Assembly: GCF_002007105.1 (NCBI RefSeq) | Contig: NZ_MVBC01000021.1 | Location: forward strand, 1-64,000 | Direction: 5' to 3' | Length of the DNA stretch: 64,000 bases | Source of the DNA: Hymenobacter sp. CRA2 | GTDB taxonomy: Bacteria > Bacteroidota > Bacteroidia > Cytophagales > Hymenobacteraceae | Shown here: positions 17,048 to 26,650 of the stretch, piece by piece | How the letters are laid out: every line of letters begins with the position of its first letter | How positions within the stretch are numbered: position 1 is the first letter of the stretch | Notes under the pieces: generated by a model | Seen by the model: only the letters and a program-made list of their open reading frames with translations | What the model was told of the DNA's origin: nothing | Database searches by the model: none | Program-made: the position numbers and the translations under genes

Positions 17048-17848
17048 GTGACTTTGGAAGCGACGGTAACGTATCCGCTCGACTGCGGACGCCACCATGT
17101 ACTGGACCTGGATGCCGACGAATTCGGCAACTACATAGCCCTGCTCAGCACTGGCGAAGTGTGGACAAATGAACAACGCGTGCCGCTACGCCAACGGTTC
17201 ACCTCGGCTTACATCCGGCAAGTGGATGCGGACCGGTTTGTCATCGTAGAAATCCGCCGACGCTCCCGTAACAACGCCTTTGTATTCGACGTCACGGGCC
17301 GTAAACTGCTCGACTTCGATGCCGGCGACGCGGTGGCGGATGTGTTGGTGCAGGCTGGCCAGATTGTCATTTCCTACTTCGACGAGGCGGCGGGCAGTAC
17401 CGGCCCGGGCGCCGATGGCCTAGCCGTGTTCGATGCCACCGGCCGGCAAACCTTTGGCCTTAATGCCCAGCACCCCGGCTTCGTGCTGGACTGCTACGCC
17501 CTGTGCAAGCTCGGGGCGGACAGCGTGCTGGCGTACACCTACACGGGCTTTCCGCTCGTTGAGCTGCGCCTTACCGATTACCGGCTCCTGACCCAGCCGA
17601 CGCCCCCGGACGTTGCGGGCGCGCACGAGCTGACGACCAGCTACTCGAACGTCGTCTTCTACGGTTCGTACGCGGAATCTGCCCGCTTCTGTTGGTGGGA
17701 CCGTAAAACCAACGTCAAGCCCTTTGGCCACCTCCCTACGGCTGGCCTGCGCGGCATCGGGGCCGGCAAGTTTCTGACTTTCGACGCGCGCAGCTTCACC
17801 ATCATCGACGCCATGGCCTTGATGCAGCAGGAGCACCGCCAACGCTGA
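17048..17848 (+). CDS. Hypothetical WD/beta-propeller-like protein
   Basis: This protein has about 266 residues if the GTG at 17048 is used. The frame is open from 16961 but that part looks noncoding, and a TATCTTCG promoter-like box lies at 17016-17023. Strand repeats such as LDLDADEFGNYIALLSTGEV, NAFVFDVTGRKLLDFDAG and GLAVFDATGRQTFGLN suggest a small propeller or a cytoplasmic sensor of the kind seen near immunity or regulatory loci. I do not recognise a family. The phosphoesterase gene starts 25 bases later and is probably co-transcribed. Confidence 0.65.
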   Translation: MTLEATVTYPLDCGRHHVLDLDADEFGNYIALLSTGEVWTNEQRVPLRQRFTSAYIRQVDADRFVIVEIRRRSRNNAFVFDVTGRKLLDFDAGDAVADVLVQAGQIVISYFDEAAGSTGPGADGLAVFDATGRQTFGLNAQHPGFVLDCYALCKLGADSVLAYTYTGFPLVELRLTDYRLLTQPTPPDVAGAHELTTSYSNVVFYGSYAESARFCWWDRKTNVKPFGHLPTAGLRGIGAGKFLTFDARSFTIIDAMALMQQEHRQR

Positions 17849-17873
17849 TGGGCCGTTACTCCAGTTATTGCCC

Positions 17874-18551
17874 ATGGAAACCTACGTTCTCGGTGATATT
17901 CACGGCGCGTACCGGGCCCTGGAGCAGGTGCTGGAGCGCAGCCCCTTCCGCCCCGGCATCGACCGGCTCATTCACCTGGGCGACGTGGCCGATGGCTGGC
18001 CCGATACGCCCGAGTGTGTGGAACGGCTGCTGAGCATTCCTAACAGCCTGTGGGTGGTGGGCAACCACGACTGGTGGACGGCCGTGTGGATGGCTACCAA
18101 GCCGGACTTCGCGCGCCTCAACCAGAACTGGTACACCCAGGGCGGCCGCGCTACCTACGAAGCCTACCAGCGCGGCCCCGCCGAGCGCATTCAGCGCCAC
18201 TTCGACGAGTTTTTCGGCAAGCAGGAAACGTACTTCGAGGAAGGCAGCAACCTTTACCTGCACGGCGGCTACGACCCTGCCCAGCCCATTGCTGAGCAAG
18301 ACCCCTTCGAGCTGTTCTGGAACCGTGACCTGTGGCGGCAGGGCCTAACTGCTACGGCCTACCACGAGTGTTTTATCGGCCACACTCCTACCTGGCCGGC
18401 CAGCAGCGTGCCTGTGCAGCGGGCCAATGTGTGGAACCTGGACCAGGGCGCCGGGTACGGCGGGCCGCTAAGCATGCTGAACGTGCGCACCAAGGAGTAC
18501 GTGCAAAGCGACCCAGTGCAGAGCCTCTACCCGGGCGTGCAGGGGCGGTAA
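17874..18551 (+). CDS. Calcineurin-like metallophosphoesterase
   Basis: This 225-residue protein has the complete metal-site series: GDIHG near residue 7, HLGDVADG near 38, VGNHDWW near 65, LHGGYD near 130 and IGHTPTW near 170. It resembles bacterial PrpA-type serine/threonine protein phosphatases and Ap4A hydrolase-like enzymes; the substrate is not clear. It is cytoplasmic. ATG 17874 immediately precedes the first strand. Confidence 0.9.
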   Translation: METYVLGDIHGAYRALEQVLERSPFRPGIDRLIHLGDVADGWPDTPECVERLLSIPNSLWVVGNHDWWTAVWMATKPDFARLNQNWYTQGGRATYEAYQRGPAERIQRHFDEFFGKQETYFEEGSNLYLHGGYDPAQPIAEQDPFELFWNRDLWRQGLTATAYHECFIGHTPTWPASSVPVQRANVWNLDQGAGYGGPLSMLNVRTKEYVQSDPVQSLYPGVQGR

Positions 18552-18579
18552 CAGACCAACTTCTGGCGCTTGGTGTACC

Positions 18580-18927
18580 GCAGTCTTTCTTAGGCCACAA
18601 ACATCTCCTAGCCCGAATAGTTGATATAGTACCATTATAAATCCGCACTGTAGCCAGATTTGCACTCACCCGCAACTATTGTACTTATACCTATATAAAC
18701 GTCGCAAATCGCAAACAACATATTTCTACCAAAAACGCCGTTTTAGCTACTATATCACACTAAAAAGCAACGTTTATAAGGCAAGTTATACCCATAAATT
18801 ATTGTTGAGCTTGCCATTAGTGCATTTCTTATCTCATTCCACTAATTAGAAATTATAAATATCAGTTATTGTAAATACATAAGAAGTTTGGGTAAATTCT
18901 CGCCACACTCACCAACCCTACCTTCTT
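18580..18927 (+). promoter_or_regulatory. AT-rich upstream region of the SusC/SusD locus
   Basis: About 340 bases with a very high A/T content separate the phosphoesterase from susC, in contrast to the usual 20-100-base GC-rich gaps here. No convincing open frame is present. It contains many A/T runs (for example TTATAAATATCAG) but no perfect TAnnTTTG box that I can place with confidence. It probably holds the promoter and regulator sites of the uptake locus, or an untranslated leader. Confidence 0.5.
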
Positions 18928-21900
18928 ATGAAAAGACAACTAACTATCCTGCTGTTGGCCTTGCCTGCCGTTGTGCAGGTGGCCGCGGCACAAACCCGAT
19001 CTGTCAGCGGCCGGGTGACGGACGCGGCCAACGGGCAGGGCCTGCCAGGCGTGACGGTACTGGCCAAAGGCACTTCTACTGGCGCCACTACCGACGCCGA
19101 CGGGGCGTACTCCATCAACGTGCCGACTGGGACTACTACGCTGCAGTTCAGCTACGTGGGGTACCAGACCATCGACCGGCCCATCGGCAGCGCCGGCACC
19201 CTGAGCGTGGCCCTGAGTGCCGACACCCGCCAACTGGATGAAGTGGTGGTATCGGGCCTGGCGTCCACGGTGAAGCGCTCCAACCTGGCCAACTCCGTGG
19301 CCACCATTTCGGCCAAGGAGCTGACGGGCATCACGCGCCCGGTGACGGTGGATGCGGCCCTGAACGGCAAGCTGGCCGGGGCCAACATCTCGCAGAACAG
19401 CGGCGCCCCGGGCGGGGGCTTGTCGGTGCAACTGCGCGGCATTTCCACCATTTCGGGCAGCTCGCAGCCGCTCTACATCATCGACGGGGTGTACGTGAAC
19501 AACGAGCAGATCGGCAACGGGGCCGGCTCGCCGGCATTTTCGGGGGCCTCGGCCACCACGTCGCGCACCACCCAGGACCAGACGGTAAACCGCCTGGCCG
19601 ACCTGAACCCCAACGACATCGAGAGCATCGAGGTGCTGAAGGGCCCGAGCGCGGCCGCCATCTACGGCACGCGCGGCAACGCGGGCGTTATCATCATCCG
19701 CACCAAGCGCGGCAAGGCCGGGCAGACGCGCGTGAGCATCACCCAGGACATCGGCATTGCGCGGGCCTGGCGGCTGCTGGGCAAGGAAGACTGGTCGGAG
19801 GAGAAAATCCGGCGGGTATTCTCGGGCCAGACGGCCGAAGATGAGGTGGCCCTGTGGCGCACCCAGACGCAGGCCGGCAACGTGTACGACTACGAAGAGG
19901 AAATCTTTGGCAACACGGGCGTGCTCAGCAACACCACGCTGAGCGTGTCGGGCGGCAGCGAAAACACGAAGTTCTACGTGTCGGGCTCGACGAACAACGA
20001 GTCGGGCATCGTGAAGCACACGGGTTTTCAGCGCAACTCCATCCGGGCCAACGTGGACCAACGCATCGGCAAGCTGGTGGACCTGAGCCTGAACACGAAC
20101 TACATCAACTCCAATAACCAGCGTGGCTTCACCGGCAACGACAACAACGGCATCAGCTACACCTACAACCTGGCCGCCACGCCCAGCTACCACGAGCTGC
20201 ACCGCCTGCCCGACGGCACCTTCCCCGACGCCCGCCGCACCCCCGATAACCCGCTGGCCATTGTGGAGCGGGCCAAAAACGACGAAACCACCAACCGCTT
20301 CATCGTGGGGCTGAATGCGGCGTTTCATATCATCGAGCGCGAAACCTCCTCGCTGCGCTTCACCGTGCTGGGCGGCACCGACTTTGCCAACACGCGCAAC
20401 TTCCTGCACCTGCCCTCGGACCTACAGTCGCAGCGCGACCTGCCCAACCCCGGCGCCTCGCGCCTGACCAACACCAACGCCTTCTTCACCAACCTGCAGG
20501 GGGCGCTGGTGTACGACTGGCGCCTGCTCGACGGCAACCTGATGCTGACCTCACAGGCGGGCACGGTGCGGCTCACGCGCAAGTTCAACCAGAACTTCAG
20601 CCAGGGTGTGGGCCTGCTGCCGGGCCAGAGCAGCACCAACGCGGGCACCATCATCACCCAAAACAGCTTCGAGAGCGAGCAAGCCGACGTGGGCGTGTTT
20701 GCCCAGCAGGAAATCAACTGGCGCGACCGAATCGTGGTGACCGGCGGCATCCGCTTCGACAAGACCAACACGGCCGGCGACAAGGACAAGTGGTTTCCCT
20801 TCCCGAAGGCCTCGATTGCCGTGAACGTGGCCAACTTCGACTTCTGGACGCTGGACGTGGTGAACGTAGTAAAACCGCGCTTTGCCTACGGCCAGACGGC
20901 CGGCGTGCCGCCCTACAGCGCCATCTTTAGTCCCTTGTCGACCATTGGGGCCGGTACGCGGTTGGGTCTGTTGCAGCAGGTGACCATCGGCAACCGCGAC
21001 GTGGAACCCGAGCGCGCCACCGAGCTGGAAGCCGGCCTGGACCTGGGCTTCCTGGAAAACCGCATCACCTTCGAGGGCACGGTGTACAAGAAGAAGGTAT
21101 TCGACATTCTGCGGCCGTACACGCTGGCCCCGGGCACGGGCGTGCAGCAGGTGGCCGGCATCGGCGACTTGTCGCAGACGGTGGGCGCCTACCCGGTGGG
21201 CGACCTGGAAAACCGCGGCATCGAGCTGGGCCTGGGCATCACGCCGGTGCGCTCCGACAACCTGACCTGGACGGCCACCACGCAGTTCTGGCTGAACCGC
21301 AGCAAGGTCACGCGCTCCGTCATCCCGGTCAACACCGTGGGCCTGGGCTTCGGCAACACCTTCGGGCGCAACCTCTGGGCCGAGGGCGAGTCGCCCTCGC
21401 GTTGGTTTGGCACCCCCGCCGACCCCAACGGCGTGCTGGGCCTGACAGGCTACGAAGACGCACAGCCGCGCTTCCAGATGTCGTTGCTGAACACGATGAC
21501 CGTATTCAAGGGCTTTGAGCTGTCCTTCCTGTTTCACTGGAAAAACAAGGGTTACATCAGCAACCTGAGCCGGGAGCTGAAAGACGAAGGCGGCACCACC
21601 GAGGACTGGAGCGAGCCCAGCGGGCAGGTAGACGCGCAGGGCAACCCCATTCCGCGCGGCGTGGCCCGGCAGAGCGCCACGGCCCGCGAGTTCATTCAGG
21701 ATGGCAGCTACGTGCGCCTGCGCGAGGCGTCGCTGTACTACACCATTCCGGTGGCCGTGCGCACCAAGCTCTTCAGCACCTACGTGTCCAACATTCGCCT
21801 CGGCGTATCGGGCTACAACCTGATTACCTGGACCGATTACGTGGGCTACGACCCCGAGTCCTCCAACTTCGGCAACGTGGCCAACGCGGCCACCGTGGAC

Positions 21901-21957
21901 GTGGGCTCTTTCCCGAACACGCGCCGCATGTTCTTCCACGTGGCCGTTGAGTTTTAA
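18928..21957 (+). CDS. SusC/RagA-family TonB-dependent outer membrane transporter
   Basis: This 1009-residue protein has a signal peptide ending near AAAQ and an N-terminal carboxypeptidase-regulatory-like domain (VSGRVTDAANGQGLPGVTV). A plug with LRGISTISGSSQPLYIIDGV and LNPNDIESIEVLKGPSAAAIYGTRG follows, then a 22-strand barrel ending in the C-terminal aromatic FHVAVEF. It imports oligomeric nutrients with TonB energy, together with the SusD lipoprotein whose gene begins 23 bases later. No glycoside hydrolase, protease or regulator is adjacent, so the substrate is unknown. Confidence 0.95.
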   Translation: MKRQLTILLLALPAVVQVAAAQTRSVSGRVTDAANGQGLPGVTVLAKGTSTGATTDADGAYSINVPTGTTTLQFSYVGYQTIDRPIGSAGTLSVALSADTRQLDEVVVSGLASTVKRSNLANSVATISAKELTGITRPVTVDAALNGKLAGANISQNSGAPGGGLSVQLRGISTISGSSQPLYIIDGVYVNNEQIGNGAGSPAFSGASATTSRTTQDQTVNRLADLNPNDIESIEVLKGPSAAAIYGTRGNAGVIIIRTKRGKAGQTRVSITQDIGIARAWRLLGKEDWSEEKIRRVFSGQTAEDEVALWRTQTQAGNVYDYEEEIFGNTGVLSNTTLSVSGGSENTKFYVSGSTNNESGIVKHTGFQRNSIRANVDQRIGKLVDLSLNTNYINSNNQRGFTGNDNNGISYTYNLAATPSYHELHRLPDGTFPDARRTPDNPLAIVERAKNDETTNRFIVGLNAAFHIIERETSSLRFTVLGGTDFANTRNFLHLPSDLQSQRDLPNPGASRLTNTNAFFTNLQGALVYDWRLLDGNLMLTSQAGTVRLTRKFNQNFSQGVGLLPGQSSTNAGTIITQNSFESEQADVGVFAQQEINWRDRIVVTGGIRFDKTNTAGDKDKWFPFPKASIAVNVANFDFWTLDVVNVVKPRFAYGQTAGVPPYSAIFSPLSTIGAGTRLGLLQQVTIGNRDVEPERATELEAGLDLGFLENRITFEGTVYKKKVFDILRPYTLAPGTGVQQVAGIGDLSQTVGAYPVGDLENRGIELGLGITPVRSDNLTWTATTQFWLNRSKVTRSVIPVNTVGLGFGNTFGRNLWAEGESPSRWFGTPADPNGVLGLTGYEDAQPRFQMSLLNTMTVFKGFELSFLFHWKNKGYISNLSRELKDEGGTTEDWSEPSGQVDAQGNPIPRGVARQSATAREFIQDGSYVRLREASLYYTIPVAVRTKLFSTYVSNIRLGVSGYNLITWTDYVGYDPESSNFGNVANAATVDVGSFPNTRRMFFHVAVEF

Positions 21958-21980
21958 TCTCCCTCCTTTTGACTAGCCTC

Positions 21981-23357
21981 ATGATACGTTTCGTTCATAC
22001 GCTACGCCTGTGCGGGGTGGCGGCCGCTTTGCTCCTGACCTCGTCCTGCGCCTTCTTCGAGACGCCCGAAGTCACCGACCCGAACAACCCCGATGTGGAG
22101 GTGTTCGTGAACAACCCCTCGCTCTCGCAGATTCAGGCCCTGGCCTCGGGCACCGAAGCCTCGCTGCGCCTGGGCTACCAGGGCCAGGGGCCGTACCTGA
22201 ACATGACCGGCACCTTCGGCCGCGAGGTGGTGGTGCTGGCCTCCAACGAGTCGCGCTGGTACACCGAGCTGCTCGGCACCCGCGACCTGGACAACGCCGC
22301 CTTCTACAACTCGGCCTACAACGACTTCGCCCGCTGCCGCCGCGCCGCCCAGATCCTGCGCGAATCGGCCAACACGGCGGCGGTGCTCTCGGCCGAGCAG
22401 AAGCAGGTGACGCAGGGCTTTGCCCACACCATGGAAGCCATCAGCGAGCTGTACATGCTGAACCTGCAGGGCGAAAACGGCATCCGCATCGACGTGGACA
22501 ACCCGCTGCGGCCGGGGCCCTTCGTGTCGTACACGGCCAGCCTCGACCACATCCGCGACCTGCTCGACCAAGCCAACACGGAGCTGACCGGCGGCAGCGC
22601 GGCCTTTCCGTTTACGCTGACCACGGGCGGCTTCACCGGGTTTGACACGCCGGCCACGTTCCGGCAGTTCAACCGCGCCCTGGCCGCCCGCGTGGCCGCG
22701 TACCGGCAGGACTGGGCCGGCATTACCACCAACCTGGCGCAGTCGTTCTACAGCGAAACGGGTAGCCTCACGCTCGGCCCGTCCATTGCTTACACCCCCG
22801 GCCAGCCGCTGGATACCGGCAACCCCTACTTCCAGGCCCTGAACTCCAGCCCGGCTACGCTGGTGGTGGTGCAGCGCTCCATTCTGCAGGACACCCTGCG
22901 GCTGACGACTACCGGCCGCGACGCCCGCGTGCGAACGAAGATGGCCCGGCGCGCTACGCCGCGCAGCCTGGGCGGCATCAACGGCACTTACCAGCCGACG
23001 GTGTACACCTCCAACACGGCGCGTATTCCCATCATCCGCAACGAGGAGTTGATCCTGCTGGCGGCCGAATCGGCCATTCAGCGCAACAACCTGCCCGAGG
23101 GCGTGCGTCTGCTTAACCTGATTCGCACACGCTCCGGCAACATCGGCCCGTACACCGGCGCCGTGACGCAGGCCGCGCTCATCGACGAACTGCTGCTGCA
23201 GCGCGAGTTTTCGCTGTTCTACGAAGGCCACCGCTGGGTTGACTACCGCCGCTACAACCGCCTCGCGCAGCTCGACCGGGAGCTGCCCAATCATCAGGTA
23301 TTTGCGGCCATGGCCCGGCCCTTTGCGGAGGTGGCCTGGGACGCTGCCAACCCGTAA
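21981..23357 (+). CDS. SusD/RagB-family substrate-binding lipoprotein
   Basis: This protein has 458 residues from ATG 21981, with a lipoprotein signal peptide ending in LLLTSSC. It shows the SusD helical fold with TPR-like N-terminal units, and the C-terminal signature LLLAAESAIQRNNLPEGVRLLNLIR (residues about 355-380) followed by LLLQREFSLFYEGHRWVDYR. It caps the SusC channel at the cell surface and captures the ligand. A strong terminator follows at 23387, so susC-susD form a two-gene unit. Confidence 0.94.
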   Translation: MIRFVHTLRLCGVAAALLLTSSCAFFETPEVTDPNNPDVEVFVNNPSLSQIQALASGTEASLRLGYQGQGPYLNMTGTFGREVVVLASNESRWYTELLGTRDLDNAAFYNSAYNDFARCRRAAQILRESANTAAVLSAEQKQVTQGFAHTMEAISELYMLNLQGENGIRIDVDNPLRPGPFVSYTASLDHIRDLLDQANTELTGGSAAFPFTLTTGGFTGFDTPATFRQFNRALAARVAAYRQDWAGITTNLAQSFYSETGSLTLGPSIAYTPGQPLDTGNPYFQALNSSPATLVVVQRSILQDTLRLTTTGRDARVRTKMARRATPRSLGGINGTYQPTVYTSNTARIPIIRNEELILLAAESAIQRNNLPEGVRLLNLIRTRSGNIGPYTGAVTQAALIDELLLQREFSLFYEGHRWVDYRRYNRLAQLDRELPNHQVFAAMARPFAEVAWDAANP

Positions 23358-23386
23358 TCCCACTCTTGCCGCCCCTTCTCTCTCCG

Positions 23387-23432
23387 AAACCGGGTCGGGT
23401 AGCCTTCGTGCTGCCCGACCCGGTTTTTTATT
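23387..23432 (+). terminator. Intrinsic terminator after susD
   Basis: AAACCGGGTCGGG (23387-23399) pairs with CCCGACCCGGTTT (23414-23426), and a T-run follows. Confidence 0.85.
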
Positions 23433-23503
23433 CCCGCCCGAAAAAGCAGCTGTAGTTATGCAATGTGGGCAGTGTGCGCATCCTACTGCCAAATGCGCTT
23501 TTT

Positions 23504-24400
23504 ATGCTTCGACTCTGTACGCTTCTGCTGCTTTTGCTGTGGACAACGCCACTGCTGGCCCAACGCACCCTCACGGGCCGGGTGACGGACAGTAAGGACG
23601 GCACCGACCTGGCCGGGGTAACTATTATTCAAAAGAATACCATGAATGGAGTGGCCAGCAGTACCGACGGCTCATTCCAGCTGACAATACCCAGTAGCCC
23701 GGACAGCGTAACGTTGGTCTTTTCCTCCATTGGTTACGTACGCATAGAGCGCCGGGTACCACTCAATAAACCGGTCGATATTGCCCTTTCGCAGGATACG
23801 CGCCAGTTTGAGTGCGACTTACTTATTGCGTATCCGCGCTATGAGTTAGGGTTATCCAGCGGGGTTCTGCACACGCCTGCAGGCGCTACGCTGCTGTACC
23901 GCCCCAAACTGCGCAACCTGGCTACGGTGGTGCTGAGTTATCAAACCAACCTGGGGCGCAATTACCAGGCGTCCGCCGCAGTTACCAGCGCCGAGCAGTA
24001 CCCGGGGCACACTTTTCAGGGCAACGCGAGCGTGGAACACCGCCGGATTCGCTTGGCTGATGATGGCTTCCACTTTGTCAGCACAGCCCTAACGACTAAC
24101 GTGTCGCTGCAGCGTTTCCGCTACTTCACCCTGGTACTCGGCACGGGCTATGCGCATCAGCAGACGGAAAACACCCGCGCCTACGGCCTGGGCTACACCT
24201 TTGGGGGCCAGAGCTTCGTGCCGGGCGTTGATATTCTGCTACGCGCCCAAGCTACTCGCTGGCCGGGCTACTGGCAGTGGCAGGGTAGCGCAACTCACCA
24301 AATGCGGCGCTTAAGGCTGAGCTTGCTGTACAACCAGGTTCGGCAGTACCGAGAGTTCAACTTAGGCGCCAGCTACCCCATATACCGGGAGCGGCCCTAA
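23504..24400 (+). CDS. Secreted protein with carboxypeptidase-regulatory-like domain and probable small barrel
   Basis: This protein has 298 residues from ATG 23504, with a signal peptide (MLRLCTLLLLLLWTTPLLA). The N-terminal domain TLTGRVTDSKDGTDLAGVTI to VTLVFSSIGYVRIE is the same CarboxypepD_reg-like module found at the start of SusC. The remaining 180 residues alternate polar and hydrophobic residues as in beta barrels (for example FRYFTLVLGTGYAHQQ). There is no plug domain. It may be an outer membrane protein functionally tied to the SusCD pair, but a terminator separates them. Confidence 0.75.
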   Translation: MLRLCTLLLLLLWTTPLLAQRTLTGRVTDSKDGTDLAGVTIIQKNTMNGVASSTDGSFQLTIPSSPDSVTLVFSSIGYVRIERRVPLNKPVDIALSQDTRQFECDLLIAYPRYELGLSSGVLHTPAGATLLYRPKLRNLATVVLSYQTNLGRNYQASAAVTSAEQYPGHTFQGNASVEHRRIRLADDGFHFVSTALTTNVSLQRFRYFTLVLGTGYAHQQTENTRAYGLGYTFGGQSFVPGVDILLRAQATRWPGYWQWQGSATHQMRRLRLSLLYNQVRQYREFNLGASYPIYRERP

Positions 24401-24478
24401 GCTCCAGCGAGGGGATGGAGCCTTGCGGGCAAGTGCGTAAGTTGCGCTACGCCCAATTGCTTTCTTCCCCGTTTCGTT

Positions 24479-26146
24479 ATGGCTGCTCCTTCCCCCACCG
24501 AAGCCGACGTACTCATCATTGGCGCCGGCCTGGCCGGCCTCGTAGCGGCCTGCGAGCTGGCCGAAGCCGGCAAGCACGTGCTGCTGCTCGACCAGGAGCC
24601 CGAGCAAAATCTCGGCGGGCAAGCCTTCTGGTCGTTCGGCGGGCTGTTTCTGGTCGATTCGCCCGAGCAGCGCCGCCTCGGCATCCGCGACTCGTTTGAG
24701 CTGGCGTGGCAGGACTGGCTGGGCACCGCCGGCTTCGACCGGCCCGAGGACGAGTGGCCGCGGCGCTGGGCCAAAGCCTACGTGCAGTTTGCGGCCGGCG
24801 AGAAGCGCAGCTGGCTGCGGCAGCGCGGGGTGCGGTTTTTCCCGGTGGTGGGCTGGGCCGAGCGCGGCGGTTACGGCGCCAGCGGCCCCGGCAACTCCGT
24901 ACCGCGCTTCCACGTGACCTGGGGCACCGGTCCCGGCGTGGTGGCGCCTTTTGCCGAGCGGGTGCGCGCGGCGGCGCAGCGTGGGCTCATCACCTTCAAG
25001 TTCCGGCACCGCGTGAGCGAGCTGCTGACGCAGAACGGCGCCGTAGTGGGCGCAAGCGGCGAAATTCTGGAGCCCAGCAACGTGGAACGCGGACAGTCCA
25101 GCTCCCGCAAGGTGGTGGGCGAGTTTAGCTTCCGGGCGGGCGCGGTCATCGTCACGGCAGGCGGCATTGGGGCCAATCACGACTTAGTACGCCAAAACTG
25201 GCCCGCGCGCCTCGGTGAGCCGCCGCGCCGCATGCTTTCGGGCGTGCCGGAGCACGTGGATGGGCGCATGCTCGGCATCACGGCGCAGGCCGGCGGGCGC
25301 ATCATCAACCCCGACCGGATGTGGCACTACACCGAAGGCCTACAGAACTGGGCGCCGATCTGGCCCGAACACGGCATCCGCATTCTGCCCGGGCCCTCGT
25401 CCATCTGGCTCGACGCGCGCGGCCGGCGCCTGCCCGGCCCGCTCTACCCCGGCTTCGACACGCTGGGCACCTTGGAGCATCTCATGCGCACCGGCTACGA
25501 CTACTCCTGGTTTGTGCTTACGCGCAAGATTATCCGCAAGGAGTTTGCCCTGTCCGGATCGGAGCAAAATCCTGACCTGACCAACAAGAGCGTGCTACAG
25601 ACCTTTGGGCGGGTGCGCGGCGGCGTGCCCGGCCCGGTGGCCTCGTTCATGGAGCACGGCGCCGATTTTGTGGTCCGCCCCACCCTGCCCGAGTTGGTGC
25701 AGGGCATGAACGCATTGGTGGGCGGCGAGCCGCTCATCGAGCTGTCGGCGCTGGAGCAGGAGCTGCGCGCCCGCGACCAGCAGCTGGACAACAAATTCAG
25801 CAAGGACGGGCAGATTACGGCCATTCGCGGGGCCCGCGCCTACCTCGGCGACCGGCTCATCCGCACGGCCCCGCCCCACCGCCTGCTCCACCCGGCCAAC
25901 GGGCCGCTGATTGCCGTGCGGCTGAACATCCTTACCCGCAAAACCCTCGGTGGCCTGCAAACCGACCTCAGCGCCCGCGTGCTCGGCCTCGATGGGCAAC
26001 CGGTGCCGGGCCTGTACGCAGCCGGCGAAGTAGCGGGCTTCGGCGGGGGCGGCATGCACGGCTACCGGGCGCTGGAGGGCACGTTCCTGGGCGGCTGCAT
26101 CTTCTCGGGCCGCGCCGCCGGGCGGGCCGCGGCGGGTGCGGTATGA
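24479..26146 (+). CDS. FAD-binding dehydrogenase (KsdD/fumarate reductase flavoprotein-like)
   Basis: This 555-residue protein has an N-terminal dinucleotide-binding motif DVLIIGAGLAGLVAACELAE (residues 9-28) followed by an acidic strand end LLLDQEP. The C-terminal FAD-binding segment is PGLYAAGEVAGFGGGGMHGY near residue 510. It resembles the FAD-binding dehydrogenase group related to 3-ketosteroid delta-1-dehydrogenases, though the reaction in Bacteroidota is unknown. It is probably cytoplasmic. The DUF1304 gene starts 31 bases later. Confidence 0.88.
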   Translation: MAAPSPTEADVLIIGAGLAGLVAACELAEAGKHVLLLDQEPEQNLGGQAFWSFGGLFLVDSPEQRRLGIRDSFELAWQDWLGTAGFDRPEDEWPRRWAKAYVQFAAGEKRSWLRQRGVRFFPVVGWAERGGYGASGPGNSVPRFHVTWGTGPGVVAPFAERVRAAAQRGLITFKFRHRVSELLTQNGAVVGASGEILEPSNVERGQSSSRKVVGEFSFRAGAVIVTAGGIGANHDLVRQNWPARLGEPPRRMLSGVPEHVDGRMLGITAQAGGRIINPDRMWHYTEGLQNWAPIWPEHGIRILPGPSSIWLDARGRRLPGPLYPGFDTLGTLEHLMRTGYDYSWFVLTRKIIRKEFALSGSEQNPDLTNKSVLQTFGRVRGGVPGPVASFMEHGADFVVRPTLPELVQGMNALVGGEPLIELSALEQELRARDQQLDNKFSKDGQITAIRGARAYLGDRLIRTAPPHRLLHPANGPLIAVRLNILTRKTLGGLQTDLSARVLGLDGQPVPGLYAAGEVAGFGGGGMHGYRALEGTFLGGCIFSGRAAGRAAAGAV

Positions 26147-26177
26147 GGTTTTGGCAGTATTATTTTCCTTCTCGACT

Positions 26178-26549
26178 ATGAGTCTGGTTCTACTTGCCCG
26201 GGTACTTATCGGCCTCATCGCCGCTATCCACCTGTACATTCTCTGGCTGGAGATGTTTGCCTGGACGACGCGCGGGCCCAAGGTGTTTCGCAACTTCCCG
26301 CCCACGCTCTTTCCAGCCACCAAAACGCTGGCGGCCAACCAAGGCCTGTACAACGGCTTTCTGGCCGCCGGCCTGCTGTGGGCGCTGTTGATTACCGCCC
26401 CGGTTTGGCAGCGGTATGTGGCGTATTTCTTTCTCGGGTGCGTAGCCGTGGCCGGCCTGTATGGTACCATCACGGCCAGCCGCCGCATCTTCTGGGTACA
26501 GGCAGCGCCGGCCTTGCTTGCTCTATTGCTGCTGGCGCTGGCTAGCTAG
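26178..26549 (+). CDS. DUF1304-family membrane protein
   Basis: This 123-residue protein has four membrane segments. It carries the DUF1304 pattern IAAIHLYILWLEMFAWTTRG near the start and NQGLYNGFLAAGLLW in the middle, then VAGLYGTITASRRIFWVQ. The function of the family is unknown. ATG 26178 is chosen over a start overlapping the dehydrogenase stop. It is probably co-transcribed with the FAD dehydrogenase. Confidence 0.9.
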   Translation: MSLVLLARVLIGLIAAIHLYILWLEMFAWTTRGPKVFRNFPPTLFPATKTLAANQGLYNGFLAAGLLWALLITAPVWQRYVAYFFLGCVAVAGLYGTITASRRIFWVQAAPALLALLLLALAS

Positions 26550-26650
26550 TACCGCAACCCGCAGCTATAATAAATTCCGCCGCAGCCGTTTAGCTCCTGC
26601 CCGGACCTCGGCCGTAGTACCGCGGCTCCCTGTTAGCTGCTTTTGCCTGT

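Noticed and set aside
18940-20409. 489-codon minus-strand frame antisense to susC
   Set aside because: It is an antisense shadow of a well-supported gene.
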